The position numbers and the translations under genes are program-made. Of a stretch of 51,408 nucleotides of DNA, positions 43,333 through 51,408 are shown one piece after another. The notes beneath the pieces were generated by a model. The model was not told the DNA's origin and made no database searches. It was given only the letters and a program-made list of their open reading frames with translations. Position 1 is the first letter of the stretch. Each line of letters begins with the position of its first letter. Location of the stretch: assembly GCA_016930795.1 (NCBI GenBank), contig JAFGFY010000154.1, positions 1-51,408 of the forward strand. Reading direction: 5' to 3'. The stretch comes from Deltaproteobacteria bacterium (GTDB lineage Bacteria; Desulfobacterota; DSM-4660; Desulfatiglandales; HGW-15).

Positions 43333-43751
43333 TCCTTCGGTTCAAACCTTTCTTTGTCCCCCTCTCCTAGATAGGGCCCCTGTTTCACTTCAAACATCTC
43401 AGTGTCATCCAGAATTTCAAATCCATGGCCTCCCGAGGCCAAAAGAACGACATCACCACCGGTAAGGATCGCTGATTGCAGAAATTTTCTTTCATTCGTA
43501 TACAGATTAACCTTGACCCGGCCTTTCTTGACAAACAGAACCTCCTGAGTCAATCGGACATTGCGATCGACCTTCTTGTGGATATGCGGACTTATCTCAT
43601 ATCCAGCCGGCCGTTTCATATACGCGAGCTGCTGAGAAAAGTCGGCAGGGGTGAAAAATGTGATTCCGTTATCCGAATGACTGTTGCGGATGATAATGGC
43701 AATGATTCTATCGCCATCGGAAACTTGATCGATCACAGCTGCCTCACCCAT
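43329..43751 (-). CDS. Small cupin-fold protein
   Basis: About 140 residues. The cupin part has FTPADFSQQLAYMKRPAGYE then ISPHIHKKVDRNV, EVLFVKKGRVKVNLY and GGHGFEIL with the H-x-H and G-H-G spacing of metal-binding cupins. Similar short cupins accompany sugar-nucleotide genes in O-antigen clusters, with no proven reaction. I prefer the ATG at 43751 (MGEAAVIDQVSDGDRIIAI), because the frame extending to 43958 overlaps the GT2 gene by 59 bases and its extra 69 residues do not look like the family. No clear ribosome site is present. It is ATGA-coupled to the aminotransferase, so probably works on the same sugar. Confidence 0.75.
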   Translation of the reverse strand: MGEAAVIDQVSDGDRIIAIIIRNSHSDNGITFFTPADFSQQLAYMKRPAGYEISPHIHKKVDRNVRLTQEVLFVKKGRVKVNLYTNERKFLQSAILTGGDVVLLASGGHGFEILDDTEMFEVKQGPYLGEGDKERFEPKE

Positions 43752-43899
43752 AAAAACAAGAAATCGAGCCTGTCTATCATCAATAGAAAATCTATTAAGG
43801 CCCTCATATGGCCGACGTGGATCTTCACCAATTTTATGTTGTAGTTGGGGATGTCCCCCCTGCCTATTAGGATCTACTTTTTTAGGTCTCTTTAAGGAT

Positions 43900-44841
43900 T
43901 CAAAAAATACAGCACACTGCTGTGCGACTTTTATAAAAGTAAAACCAGTGAAGGCCAATCAATTTACTCAAGGCAAGGCAGGCATTCGCCAAAGCATGCT
44001 TGTTAAGCCGAAGAGAACCCCGAAAAAATTGATTAATTGCGGTAATAAAAAGCCTTAGAGAAAGTGGTCCGAGTCCTAAAGTAGACAACCTATTATCTTT
44101 TTTCTGTAACTCAAAGGCTGTCATTATTCCATTATTAAACTCCCTGCGCATCAAATCACGGAGCCTTGCATTAACGCCCCTCCTTTGATGATGCCAAACT
44201 CTAGCATCGCCAACCCACAAAACCTTATGTCCGCGCCGATTGGCGGATAAGCTTAGCGCAACATCTCCAGATCCAAGTATAATTTTCCCCACTTGGTCTG
44301 GTTCCATCCCTCCGATTTCAAGGAAGAAATCGCGTCGAATAAGGAGATTTCCCCCATAAACTGATAGCCCTTCGCGAAGCCAAAAACTACCCTCACCAAA
44401 ATTTGTCCTTCCCATTAGACACTCAAAAGGCGTAACCCATGACGGCGGCGCATAGTCCCATTTTATCTCGATACTACCACCAGCGACAATGGGGCTAAAT
44501 AATTCAACGGCTGCACAATAACGTTCAAGAAGCGATGGATGGGCTTCGCAGTCATCATCGATAAAGACAATATAGCGACCACGAGCAACTTTGCTGCCAA
44601 CATTCCGTGCACTGTGGGCACCAGGCTTAGGCTCATTAAGGCTTATGATATTGATTAATGAAGCATAAGCTTCTATAATGTCAGCCACTCCAATCTCTGG
44701 AGAATTATTTACAACTACAACCTCAAAGCTATTTTTATCTATTGTCTGACAAGATAATGATTGCAATGAATTTCGTAGGGCATCACGCCTTCTATATGTC
44801 GGAATAACTACAGAGAACAATAGACCCAACGTTCGCCTCAT
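43900..44841 (-). CDS. GT2 glycosyltransferase
   Basis: 313 residues. FSVVIPTYRRRDALRNSLQS, VVVVNNSPEIGVADI, GAHSARNVGSKVARGRYIVF then IDDDCEAHPSLLERY with the metal D-D-D, and the catalytic-loop region ILGSGDVALSLSANRRGHKV. The C-terminal 90 residues contain amphipathic helices (LRLFITAINQFFRGSLRL, LIGLHWFYFYKS) that could touch the membrane. Likely adds a sugar to a lipid- or protein-bound chain. The stop lies inside the N-terminal frame extension of the cupin gene. Between this gene and the cupin ATG lie 148 bases without another gene. Confidence 0.85.
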   Translation of the reverse strand: MRRTLGLLFSVVIPTYRRRDALRNSLQSLSCQTIDKNSFEVVVVNNSPEIGVADIIEAYASLINIISLNEPKPGAHSARNVGSKVARGRYIVFIDDDCEAHPSLLERYCAAVELFSPIVAGGSIEIKWDYAPPSWVTPFECLMGRTNFGEGSFWLREGLSVYGGNLLIRRDFFLEIGGMEPDQVGKIILGSGDVALSLSANRRGHKVLWVGDARVWHHQRRGVNARLRDLMRREFNNGIMTAFELQKKDNRLSTLGLGPLSLRLFITAINQFFRGSLRLNKHALANACLALSKLIGLHWFYFYKSRTAVCCIF

Positions 44842-44845
44842 TGAT

Positions 44846-45871
44846 TTAGTTAGACATCTGCTTTTTCAGAAACTTTGACTGTAAATTCCGAAAGTAAAGC
44901 GCCTTACTCTTGATAGCACTAGATATTTCATGGCTGTTACTAAGTATATATTCAATAGAATTCATAATATCGGAAGCCGAGCTTTTCGACGACAGCAGCA
45001 AGGCCTGTTGCTGAATCGACGCTGCGAAATCAAAGCACTTTGGACGATAGTTGCATAATAAAAATGGAACCCCTGCACACGACGCAAGTATCGCTCCGTG
45101 CAATCTCATTGAAATGATTAAGGATATCCCTCGCAGCACCTCAAAAAAGCGATCAACACTTGTATATATTTCAGTTATTTCAGACTCAAAAAAACCAAAA
45201 CCCGACCTAAAATTATCTATATACCCATAATCCCCAGGGCCAAGCGCAAGGAAGTCAATAACCCAGCCCTTTGCCCGAAAGACACTCAGGGACGATGCCA
45301 GATTAGAAATAAACCCTTGATATATTATACTTTCGCCAGCATCAAGAGGCGAAAGTAAATTGACCAATATTTTCTTGCCACCCCTAAAAAACTCGCACTC
45401 ATTGGCATACCCAAAAGCGGGGTCACCAATTACCGTGGACTTAATATTATATTTATACAGAGTTTCCTGAGACAAAGGCCCTCTAACAGTCAGTGGATTA
45501 ATACGGTTCAAATAACAAACGATTTCAGATAAGTCAGAATCAGGAGGTTCCCAGAATCCACAACTTCCAACACCAGTGCCGAAACTCCATACCCTATCAT
45601 TGCACCGAATTAATGTTTTCAGATATTCTGCATTCACGCTAGTGAACTGTGTGCCACCGCCAATCATAATCGACGAATATCGTCTTAGCTGACGTTGAAG
45701 AAAACGTCCACTCAACCGCCTCCCGGGCGCGACAGGAGTTATTCGCTTGCCTATTGAGCAACGATCACGCAAGACACTATAAACTGCTATATCTCCAATG
45801 TTGTTTGATTCGACTTCACCGAAGTACACTACCATCTTCTGAGGATAAATAAAACTCAGCAATCCGAACAC
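44846..45871 (-). CDS. Polysaccharide pyruvyltransferase-like protein
   Basis: 341 residues of the CsaB/WcaK-type (PF04230) fold. Signatures: VYFGEVESNNIGDIAVYSVL, SSIMIGGGTQFTSVNAEY, VWSFGTGVGSCGFWEP, GPLSQETLYKYNIK, IGDPAFGY, and ISMRLHGAILASCAGVPFLL, the R-L-H motif conserved in the family. It would add a ketal-pyruvate from PEP to a sugar, giving the glycan a negative charge. The frame begins with GTG at 45871 (GGGAG 13 bases away). ATG at 45835 (MVVYFGEVES) is equally plausible. No other gene was found in the 279 bases upstream (45872-46150), which look non-coding. Confidence 0.85.
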   Translation of the reverse strand: MFGLLSFIYPQKMVVYFGEVESNNIGDIAVYSVLRDRCSIGKRITPVAPGRRLSGRFLQRQLRRYSSIMIGGGTQFTSVNAEYLKTLIRCNDRVWSFGTGVGSCGFWEPPDSDLSEIVCYLNRINPLTVRGPLSQETLYKYNIKSTVIGDPAFGYANECEFFRGGKKILVNLLSPLDAGESIIYQGFISNLASSLSVFRAKGWVIDFLALGPGDYGYIDNFRSGFGFFESEITEIYTSVDRFFEVLRGISLIISMRLHGAILASCAGVPFLLCNYRPKCFDFAASIQQQALLLSSKSSASDIMNSIEYILSNSHEISSAIKSKALYFRNLQSKFLKKQMSN

Positions 45872-46150
45872 TTATAGCCAAACTCCCTTTTCTGCAAAAT
45901 TGATCTCATTCTTGATTTCCACACCTCTTGTCTTAGATTGATCGAGTCCTTTGAATTTTTCCTAAAAAGGACAAAAATGATCCTTGACCGACATTTTTTG
46001 TCACTCACAATTTTGAATTACTCCAATTTGGTGGGCGTTTTCTTATTGCCTGCGATAAAGGTGCCCAGGAGGTTTAGGCTCCCCTGCGCTACGATCACCC
46101 TGAGGCCTCCCTCTCACGTCGCGCTTTAAACATCGCCAACGGTGTCTTGC

Positions 46151-47056
46151 CTATACTCCTAGTGCCTTGTTGATGCCGTCAATGAGTCCGGGAATCCTGT
46201 GCCGGATGTCGTGCTCGTCAAGACAGCGCTCCATGGCCCGCCTGCCGATGGACTCAAGCTTTTCGGGTCGGTCGAGATGCCAGACAAATACATCCAGGAG
46301 TTCTTCGTTGTCAGTATATGCTAAGATCTCCCGTCCTTCCCTAAAACACTCGAATACCTCGTCGCGGCGTCGGGTGATGATCGGTACCCCGCAAGCTGCG
46401 TACTCAAACATCCTGTGTGCTAGGGGACTAAAGTGGTCCTGAATGTCGAGTCCAAGGTGGCCTGAGTTAATGGCTACTAGAAAGTCCTCTCCATCGATAT
46501 GGCTGAAGTTCTCTGCATCTTGCGGCCAGTGCTTTCCATAAGCATGGATAGTCTTACCTGTATTCCGGCGTAGCCCCTCAACACAGTCGATACGCTTTTT
46601 TTTATTAGGGAAGCGCTCGTGTATGGCCGCGCCGATGATTGTGGCGTCGCATGTTTTTAGAATGTTCAGTGGCTTGTGAAACTTAAAATCGCAGGCAGTG
46701 CGGTTGTACACGGTGGGGATGAGCGAACGCACCTGTTCGTAAGTCGCCTTGTTGTAGGTCACGTAGACATCGTAACTCGCAAAACGATCAGTACTGAAAT
46801 AATATGGGTCGCTTATACCGAATCCGATGATCGGCTGCGAAATCTCCTCCTTCATCCCTTCCGGAAGCCGCAGGTCCGAATGGAAAAGCCAGATTTGGTC
46901 AGGCTTTTCCTGTGCGGCTAGTGCAGGTAGGCTTCCAATCTCTACATTGTCCACGATGAAAACCGTATGCCCGGTGTCTTGCAGCGCCTCGGCGGTAGAA
47001 CGCTTGGTTCCGTATATATTCCAAGTGTAGTCGTCGGTAAAATATAATATCTTCAT
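46151..47056 (-). CDS. CgeB-like glycosyltransferase
   Basis: 301 residues, a compact CgeB/PF13524 protein. The N-terminal domain has KILYFTDDYTWNIYGTKRST and IIGFGISDPYYFST. The C-terminal domain has ATIIGAAIHERFPNKKKR, IHAYGKHWPQD and SPLAHRMFEYAACGVPIITR, ending DEHDIRHRIPGLI. The donor-site glycine and E-x-A-A-C-G are present. A GAGG ribosome site lies 10 bases before the ATG. It lies 17 bases after the carbamoyltransferase stop, in the same operon. Related to the CgeB modules of the giant protein and the genes at 13846 and 16769, but not a close copy. Confidence 0.82.
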   Translation of the reverse strand: MKILYFTDDYTWNIYGTKRSTAEALQDTGHTVFIVDNVEIGSLPALAAQEKPDQIWLFHSDLRLPEGMKEEISQPIIGFGISDPYYFSTDRFASYDVYVTYNKATYEQVRSLIPTVYNRTACDFKFHKPLNILKTCDATIIGAAIHERFPNKKKRIDCVEGLRRNTGKTIHAYGKHWPQDAENFSHIDGEDFLVAINSGHLGLDIQDHFSPLAHRMFEYAACGVPIITRRRDEVFECFREGREILAYTDNEELLDVFVWHLDRPEKLESIGRRAMERCLDEHDIRHRIPGLIDGINKALGV

Positions 47057-47073
47057 CTTAAAACGCCTCTACT

Positions 47074-48678
47074 CTACTTCCAGACCAAATAGTCGCCTAT
47101 AGCCAGATAATCGATTTGGGTATTCAGAAAACAGCGTACGGCGTCTTGGGGCGTTTCCACGATCGGTTCCCGAGCGATATTAAAAGATGTGTTCAGTAGA
47201 ACGTAGACCCCGGTCCGTTTCCCGAACGCGGTCAACAGTCGGTAATAGCGAGGGTTATCTTCCCGCCGGACCGTTTGGATCCTGGCGGTTCCGTCCACAT
47301 GGGTGATGGCCGCAAGGTAAGGTTTTTGTTTTTCAAGAACTTCAAGTATGAACAGCATGAAGGGCGAATCTTTGCAAGGCATCTTAAAATATTTGGACGC
47401 ATGCTCAAGCGGTACGGAGGGCGCAAAGGGTCTGTAGCTTTCACGATGCTTGACCTTGTTGTTCAACCGGTCCTTCTCTTTCGCTCTGCGCGGGTCGCAT
47501 AGGATACTGCGGTTCCCGAGTGCGCGGGGCCCATACTCGCTTTTGCCCTGGAACCACCCGACCACGCACCCCTGCTCCAGCAGTTCGGCCACCTCATCCG
47601 CGATGTCATCGCACTTGCGATGTAAAAGACCGCCGACCGCTGCGCGGATGAGGTCTTCGCCGTACTTTTTTCCAGTGTACTGGGTGTAAGGGGCCCGTTC
47701 GGCTCCTTTAAGGACGCCGTAATAGCCATAGTATGCACACCCCAGCGGTATGCCGGAGTCGTTGCAGGGCGGCACGATGAAAAGATTTTGGTATTTGCTC
47801 TGAGTGATGATCTGTCGGTTTGAAATGGCATTGAGAGCGATTCCTCCGGACATGCATAGATTCGGGCAGGGCGAGAGCAAGTAACAATACTCTGCCAGCA
47901 AAAGGAGCATCTGTTCCAAGTTTTTTTGGATGATGTAGGCGGCACGCGCGTTTTTCTCAAAAGTACCGTTTGGGAGGGCCGTGATAAGGTCTTTGGATAT
48001 TTTGAAATACGGCCCGTCAAGTGCAATCCGTTCTACAGGGCTGCCATTTCTTCCATACGGAGCCAACCCCATTAGTTTTCCGCCGTCGAGGATGCCCATG
48101 CCCACATGTAAACAGGTTTCCCAATACATCCGGCCTAGACTTAGAACCTGATTGGCACCGTAGCGCGTTTGGTAGCGGGCAAATAAGGGTTTTATTTGCT
48201 CACCGGTAAAATAAAAGCCGCTTTCGGCCTCGATGTCTTCGGGGCCGGCATTGATGGGCCAGCCGTTTTGAGCGTAGAATTTTTCAAGCCGCCCGGCAAC
48301 CAGATTCCCCGCCCCGTCCGCGACAATGACATTCGCCTCCTTAAAGGGGGAAGCATAAAAGGCCGCATAGGCATGACTCAGATGGTGCGGGACGAAAACC
48401 GGCTTTTGGCCCCAGAGCTCCTGGACTTCTAACTCTACGGCGTCGATTCGGTCATAGGCCTTGGTGTGGTGGGGGTAGTTGTACACAACGACATCAAGGG
48501 CCTTCCATGAAGCTCCGGAAGATTTTAGACAGTAATCGATGGCCAGATGCGGAACGTTGACCCCGGATGAGTGTTTAATCCGGTCCAGCCTTTCCTGGGA
48601 AATGGCACAAACAATCCGCCCGTCCCTGATAAGGGCGGCCCCCTGGTCGTGCCCCAAGTTAAAGCCAAGGGTCAGCAT
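47074..48678 (-). CDS. Carbamoyltransferase (NodU/CmcH family)
   Basis: 534 residues, a full-length O-carbamoyltransferase that moves a carbamoyl group from carbamoyl phosphate to a sugar hydroxyl via carbamoyl-AMP. The N-terminal ASKHA/Kae1-like domain has LGFNLGHDQGAALIRDG, HHLSHAYAAFY (98-108) with the metal-binding His residues, and VADGAG. The middle has LCMSGGIALNAISN. The C-terminal YrdC-like-associated domain has WFQGKSEYGPRALGNRSIL, ESYRPFAPSV and LNTSFNIAREPIVETP. A good ribosome site (AGAGGAA) precedes the ATG. Carbamoylation is a known decoration of Nod factors and of some surface glycans. Here the target is inferred. Confidence 0.93.
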   Translation of the reverse strand: MLTLGFNLGHDQGAALIRDGRIVCAISQERLDRIKHSSGVNVPHLAIDYCLKSSGASWKALDVVVYNYPHHTKAYDRIDAVELEVQELWGQKPVFVPHHLSHAYAAFYASPFKEANVIVADGAGNLVAGRLEKFYAQNGWPINAGPEDIEAESGFYFTGEQIKPLFARYQTRYGANQVLSLGRMYWETCLHVGMGILDGGKLMGLAPYGRNGSPVERIALDGPYFKISKDLITALPNGTFEKNARAAYIIQKNLEQMLLLLAEYCYLLSPCPNLCMSGGIALNAISNRQIITQSKYQNLFIVPPCNDSGIPLGCAYYGYYGVLKGAERAPYTQYTGKKYGEDLIRAAVGGLLHRKCDDIADEVAELLEQGCVVGWFQGKSEYGPRALGNRSILCDPRRAKEKDRLNNKVKHRESYRPFAPSVPLEHASKYFKMPCKDSPFMLFILEVLEKQKPYLAAITHVDGTARIQTVRREDNPRYYRLLTAFGKRTGVYVLLNTSFNIAREPIVETPQDAVRCFLNTQIDYLAIGDYLVWK

Positions 48679-48708
48679 GTTATTGGTTCCTCTTGTAAAA
48701 AATCATGA

Positions 48709-50037
48709 TCAACCGGTATTCAGTTTGCCCGTTTGTAAAAGATACTCCCTGAACTCCTGACTCTCAGCGTTAAACTGTTCCAATGATCGGTCTTTGATTT
48801 TGATGATGTCCTTTAGTTTATTTTCACCCTCCGGACCGAAGAAATAAAAATTGTAATCGTCGAGGTTTCGATTCAGTATTTCGATGTTATAGGCGTCAGC
48901 GTGGATCCATATGTCGCTGCCGGGGATCGGGACAAAACTGGTGCAGCAGATGATGTCGTAAGGCACCCGTTCCAGCCAGTAGATGTTTTTCTCGACGGTC
49001 TGCGCAGTTTGGCCGGGCGTGCGGATCATAAACAGAACTCTGGTCTTCAATCCGATCTTCTTGCTCACCTCAAGGGCATATGCGTTTTCTTCCGGGGTGG
49101 TCCCCTTTTTCAGCACATTCAACACATCTTCGTCGAAACTCTCCACACCGAACGAGACTTCTTTGCAGCCAGCATCATACATGGCCTTAAAGACATCCAC
49201 ACCAATAGGTTTGACGCGTATAGAGATCCGCCATGCCACATTGAGGGGGCCAATGAGCTTGCACATTTCCAGCACCCTTTTCGAGTCAGCCAAAAACATG
49301 TCGTCCGAGATGCGGAACTGTCGAATGCCCAGTTGGTCAACCACCGACTTCATTTCACGGTAAACGCTGTCAGGACTTCTGAAGCGCACCTTGTTGTTCG
49401 TAAAGTGAGGGGAACCGCAAAATGCGCATTTGAACGGACAGCCCCGAGTCGTTGAAAGCACAGTGCTACCTCCCGGCTTGTACTTTGTGTTGTACGCAAA
49501 AATATTGCCCCCTTGCGCGTCACCGAGCATATGCCTGGCTGGAAAGGGCACCGCATCGAGGTCGTTGATGGGCGGCAAAGCGTAAACACGCTTTAGTTGC
49601 CCTTCGGCGTAGTCATTGAGTATATGAAAGATGGCCTCTTCTCCGTCGCCCTTGCAGATGGCGTCGATGACTCCCCAATCGACAAATTCATCGGTATAGG
49701 TCCCGGGTCCGCCCAATACAACGGTGCAGTCGGCATATTTTTCCTTGATGAGGTGGGCGAAGCGATTGGCCTGCTTGAGTTCTAGGCTGGTGACGCTGAT
49801 GCCGTAGAAATCCGCCATGGGAAGCTCTTCCAATGCCTGCCAGGTATTTAAGGCGCTAAAGTTTCGCACCCGGACATCGATGCCTGCCTGCTCCAGCAGT
49901 GCTGCGAGATACAGAATGCCGATGGGCGCTTGCGCATCCGGCTGTTTTAAATACGGATGCGGTAGGTAGATTAAAAAGACTTTCAGATGCCGAATGGCCT
50001 TCAGTCGCTGTTCATTGAGCATGATGGAATTCATCAA
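48709..50037 (-). CDS. B12-binding radical SAM protein
   Basis: 442 residues. A cobalamin-binding-like domain (residues 18-150: VFLIYLPHPYLKQPDAQAPI, LYLAALLEQAGIDVRVRN, VVLGGPGTYTDEFV) precedes a radical SAM domain with RGCPFKCAFC (C200, C204, C207), FRISDDMFLADSKRVLEM and EVSFGVESFDEDVLNVLKKG. Such B12-radical SAM enzymes often methylate sp3 carbons, and some act in antibiotic or lipid pathways. No substrate can be named. The upstream methyltransferase stop overlaps its start by 4 bases. It is the second such enzyme in the window. The two share the fold but little more. Confidence 0.88.
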   Translation of the reverse strand: MMNSIMLNEQRLKAIRHLKVFLIYLPHPYLKQPDAQAPIGILYLAALLEQAGIDVRVRNFSALNTWQALEELPMADFYGISVTSLELKQANRFAHLIKEKYADCTVVLGGPGTYTDEFVDWGVIDAICKGDGEEAIFHILNDYAEGQLKRVYALPPINDLDAVPFPARHMLGDAQGGNIFAYNTKYKPGGSTVLSTTRGCPFKCAFCGSPHFTNNKVRFRSPDSVYREMKSVVDQLGIRQFRISDDMFLADSKRVLEMCKLIGPLNVAWRISIRVKPIGVDVFKAMYDAGCKEVSFGVESFDEDVLNVLKKGTTPEENAYALEVSKKIGLKTRVLFMIRTPGQTAQTVEKNIYWLERVPYDIICCTSFVPIPGSDIWIHADAYNIEILNRNLDDYNFYFFGPEGENKLKDIIKIKDRSLEQFNAESQEFREYLLQTGKLNTG

Positions 50038-50738
50038 GACCTCGCGTGCTTACGGTAGAGTGTGGCGGAAATGCGCTCGCAACGCTCCGCGAGCAAAGGC
50101 TCTCCTTTGCGGGTCCACCGCCCTATTGACTCACGGAAATGTCCGGAGGTTTCCTTGATCATTGTACTGACCAGAATATGCAATATTCCTCCCTCTTTTA
50201 GGCTTTCGAGAATCCGGTGCAGTTCGGCCACCGGATTGTATGTATGTTCCAATACGTCGGAACATATGACCACGTCAAAGGCGCTTGAGGGGAGTGTCTC
50301 TTCGGCGTCAATGAAGGTGAATGAGAGCCCCCGGGTTACCAGCCTCTTTCTGGCAAACTCCGCCAGGGGGCCTGATACGTCGAGCAGCGTTACGATATTG
50401 CCGTTTTCGCAAAGTGCGATGGCGTGGGTGCCTACACCGCTGCCGAAGTCTAGGCAGTTCTTCCCTTTTGTTCTGCGCAGAAGCTGCAACAGTTCCGGAT
50501 GTCGACGCTCAACGCTTGTGTGCATTAGTGTACGCAGATAAGCCTTGAAATTCAGCCACTGGTAGTCTTTATAAATTTGCAGCATGTCGTCTTTGGAACA
50601 AGGGTCCGGAAGCGCATCGTCATAGAGCCTAATTGAAGATGGCGCGCAGATTTCCAAGCTTTCTATTTCCTTAAGGGACATCCCCGACAAGGCAGCAAGT
50701 TCGAGATCGCGGTCACGCTGTGTTTCATCGAGGATCAT
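50034..50738 (-). CDS. Class I SAM-dependent methyltransferase
   Basis: 234 residues. The N-terminal 85 residues are a helical lead-in (LYDDALPDPCSKDDMLQIYK). Motif I is NCLDFGSGVGTHAIALCENG, then IVTLLDVSGPLAEFARKRL, FDVVICSDVLEHTYNPVAEL and LKEGGILHILVSTM. The start overlaps the preceding methyltransferase by 14 bases, and its stop overlaps the radical SAM start. The tight packing of two methyltransferases and a radical SAM enzyme suggests one modification pathway, perhaps of a lipid or sugar. The substrate is unknown. Confidence 0.85.
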   Translation of the reverse strand: MILDETQRDRDLELAALSGMSLKEIESLEICAPSSIRLYDDALPDPCSKDDMLQIYKDYQWLNFKAYLRTLMHTSVERRHPELLQLLRRTKGKNCLDFGSGVGTHAIALCENGNIVTLLDVSGPLAEFARKRLVTRGLSFTFIDAEETLPSSAFDVVICSDVLEHTYNPVAELHRILESLKEGGILHILVSTMIKETSGHFRESIGRWTRKGEPLLAERCERISATLYRKHARS

Positions 50739-51312
50739 GGCAATCTCCCGTTTTTGTCATCGTAAGCAGAACCCCGTATGGTTCAGCGCCCATGCGCTGG
50801 ACTGCCGCAAACGTATCAGGATGATTGATATTTGGATTGATTGTACCTAGCAGGAGTAAATGCTCTCCCATTGTCATAAATGGAGCCAGGGTCCATTGTG
50901 CATCGCACTTCATGAGAAAGTCTTCGATTTCAATCCTGGACGGTATGCAGCAGGGATGCAAATGGCCGAGCTTTTTTTTAAGATGTTCGGCTTCGGTTGC
51001 GGCGCTACCAATGGGGAACCAATGCACTGCGGCCGTCTTGCTCACGCGCAACGATTCGAGCAGGAAATTCGCCCAATCTTCGACATGTTCGAGCGTGGCG
51101 ATCGACAAAGCCACGTCAAACTCGTTGTCCGCAAAGGGGAGGTCGGTGGCGTCCAGATTGTTGATAATATTAGCATCGGTCACGCTGCAGGCCAGGAAAT
51201 GCGACATTTTCCCCACGCCACCCATGTCGAGGACCGACTTCGGACTAAAGCGGTTTGCCACATTCGCGACACCCCAATGAACATATGCGGAAACAACATG
51301 GACTGTCTTCAT
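50725..51312 (-). CDS. Small class I SAM methyltransferase-like protein
   Basis: 195 residues. Motif I is degenerate, SVLDMGGVGKMSHFLACSVT. It is followed by LDATDLPFADNEFDVALSIA and TLEHVEDWANFLLESLRVS, the Methyltransf_11 pattern, and a short C-terminal region with LLLLGTINPNINHP. The glycine motif keeps D-x-G-G-x-G, so SAM binding is possible, but activity is uncertain. The ATG overlaps the upstream stop by 4 bases. Confidence 0.78.
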   Translation of the reverse strand: MKTVHVVSAYVHWGVANVANRFSPKSVLDMGGVGKMSHFLACSVTDANIINNLDATDLPFADNEFDVALSIATLEHVEDWANFLLESLRVSKTAAVHWFPIGSAATEAEHLKKKLGHLHPCCIPSRIEIEDFLMKCDAQWTLAPFMTMGEHLLLLGTINPNINHPDTFAAVQRMGAEPYGVLLTMTKTGDCHDPR

Positions 51313-51408
51313 GGCGTTACTCGAGCCAATTTAACAAGCTGGAATGGTCTTAGATCCTGCAGATAGCCGACCCCTAAAAAGTCGATCAACCCATTTTTTC
51401 CTGCCGAG
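51309..51408 (-). CDS. 3' end of an unidentified gene (5' end outside window)
   Basis: On the minus strand a frame open from the right edge reads GLIDFLGVGYLQDLRPFQLV then KLARVTP and ends in TGA. The TGA overlaps the next ATG as ATGA, like most junctions in this operon. A second frame is also open to a TAA at 51331, so the choice rests on the overlap. Too short to identify. Confidence 0.45.
   Translation of the reverse strand, partial: SAGKNGLIDFLGVGYLQDLRPFQLVKLARVTP

Noticed and set aside
42950-43465. Plus-strand frame of 171 codons
   Set aside because: Antisense to the aminotransferase and cupin genes, with no recognisable domain.
1-51408. tRNA, rRNA or known riboswitch
   Set aside because: No cloverleaf, rRNA segment or recognised riboswitch core was found by eye on either strand; a covariance-model search would be decisive.

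Overview
The window is a single-direction cell-surface glycan locus. Every full-length gene lies on the minus strand, read from high to low coordinates. Only small plus-strand relics break this pattern. A flagellin with a textbook sigma-28 promoter, a sigma-54-type -24/-12 element, a Maf-type flagellin glycosylation protein and B12-dependent radical SAM enzymes point to a motile, Gram-negative, probably anaerobic bacterium. The start of the flagellin (MGLRIQNNIAALNAHRQL) is of the kind seen in Desulfobacterota. This taxonomic reading is inference.

Region 1 (1-2.9 kb): the 5' end of a large secreted protein with an eight-repeat PQQ-type propeller followed by Ig/PKD-like domains. It runs off the left edge of the window. 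Next come a spacer with a broken PIN toxin, an inverted repeat and the flagellin terminator.

Region 2 (2.9-29.1 kb): a flagellin glycosylation island. A MerR-type regulator behind a sigma-54-like promoter heads a run of glycosyltransferases (GT2, GT2-TPR, GT4, GT9 and CgeB-like), methyltransferases, Maf, and a giant 1883-residue protein. That protein strings together three CgeB-like transferases, three methyltransferase domains and a TPR array. The run ends 34 bases before the flagellin promoter, so the modification genes sit directly upstream of their presumed substrate. The island shows heavy reshuffling. It contains a UDP-GlcNAc 2-epimerase cut off exactly where the giant gene begins, a GT2 relic with stop codons, a repeated GT9/GT2-TPR gene pair, and AT-rich blocks beside more GC-rich ones.

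Region 3 (29.4-35.7 kb): an accessory interval. It holds a VapC-like PIN relic, a fumarate-reductase-type flavoprotein, an AAA ATPase bracketed by two copies of the flavoprotein's 5' end, tandem palindromic repeats upstream of the ATPase, and a B12-radical SAM gene translationally overlapped with an AbiEi/AbiEii toxin-antitoxin pair.

Region 4 (35.7-51.4 kb): a second glycan block. It has GT2, GT4 and CgeB-like transferases, a DegT/DnrJ aminotransferase, a small cupin, a pyruvyltransferase-like protein, a carbamoyltransferase, a B12-radical SAM enzyme, a sulfotransferase-like protein and four methyltransferases, many with 4-base ATGA overlaps. It could finish the same flagellin glycan or build an O-antigen/capsule. 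The sequence does not decide between these.

Almost no complete sugar-nucleotide synthesis pathway is present: there is one aminotransferase and one broken epimerase. The activated sugars must come from genes outside the window.
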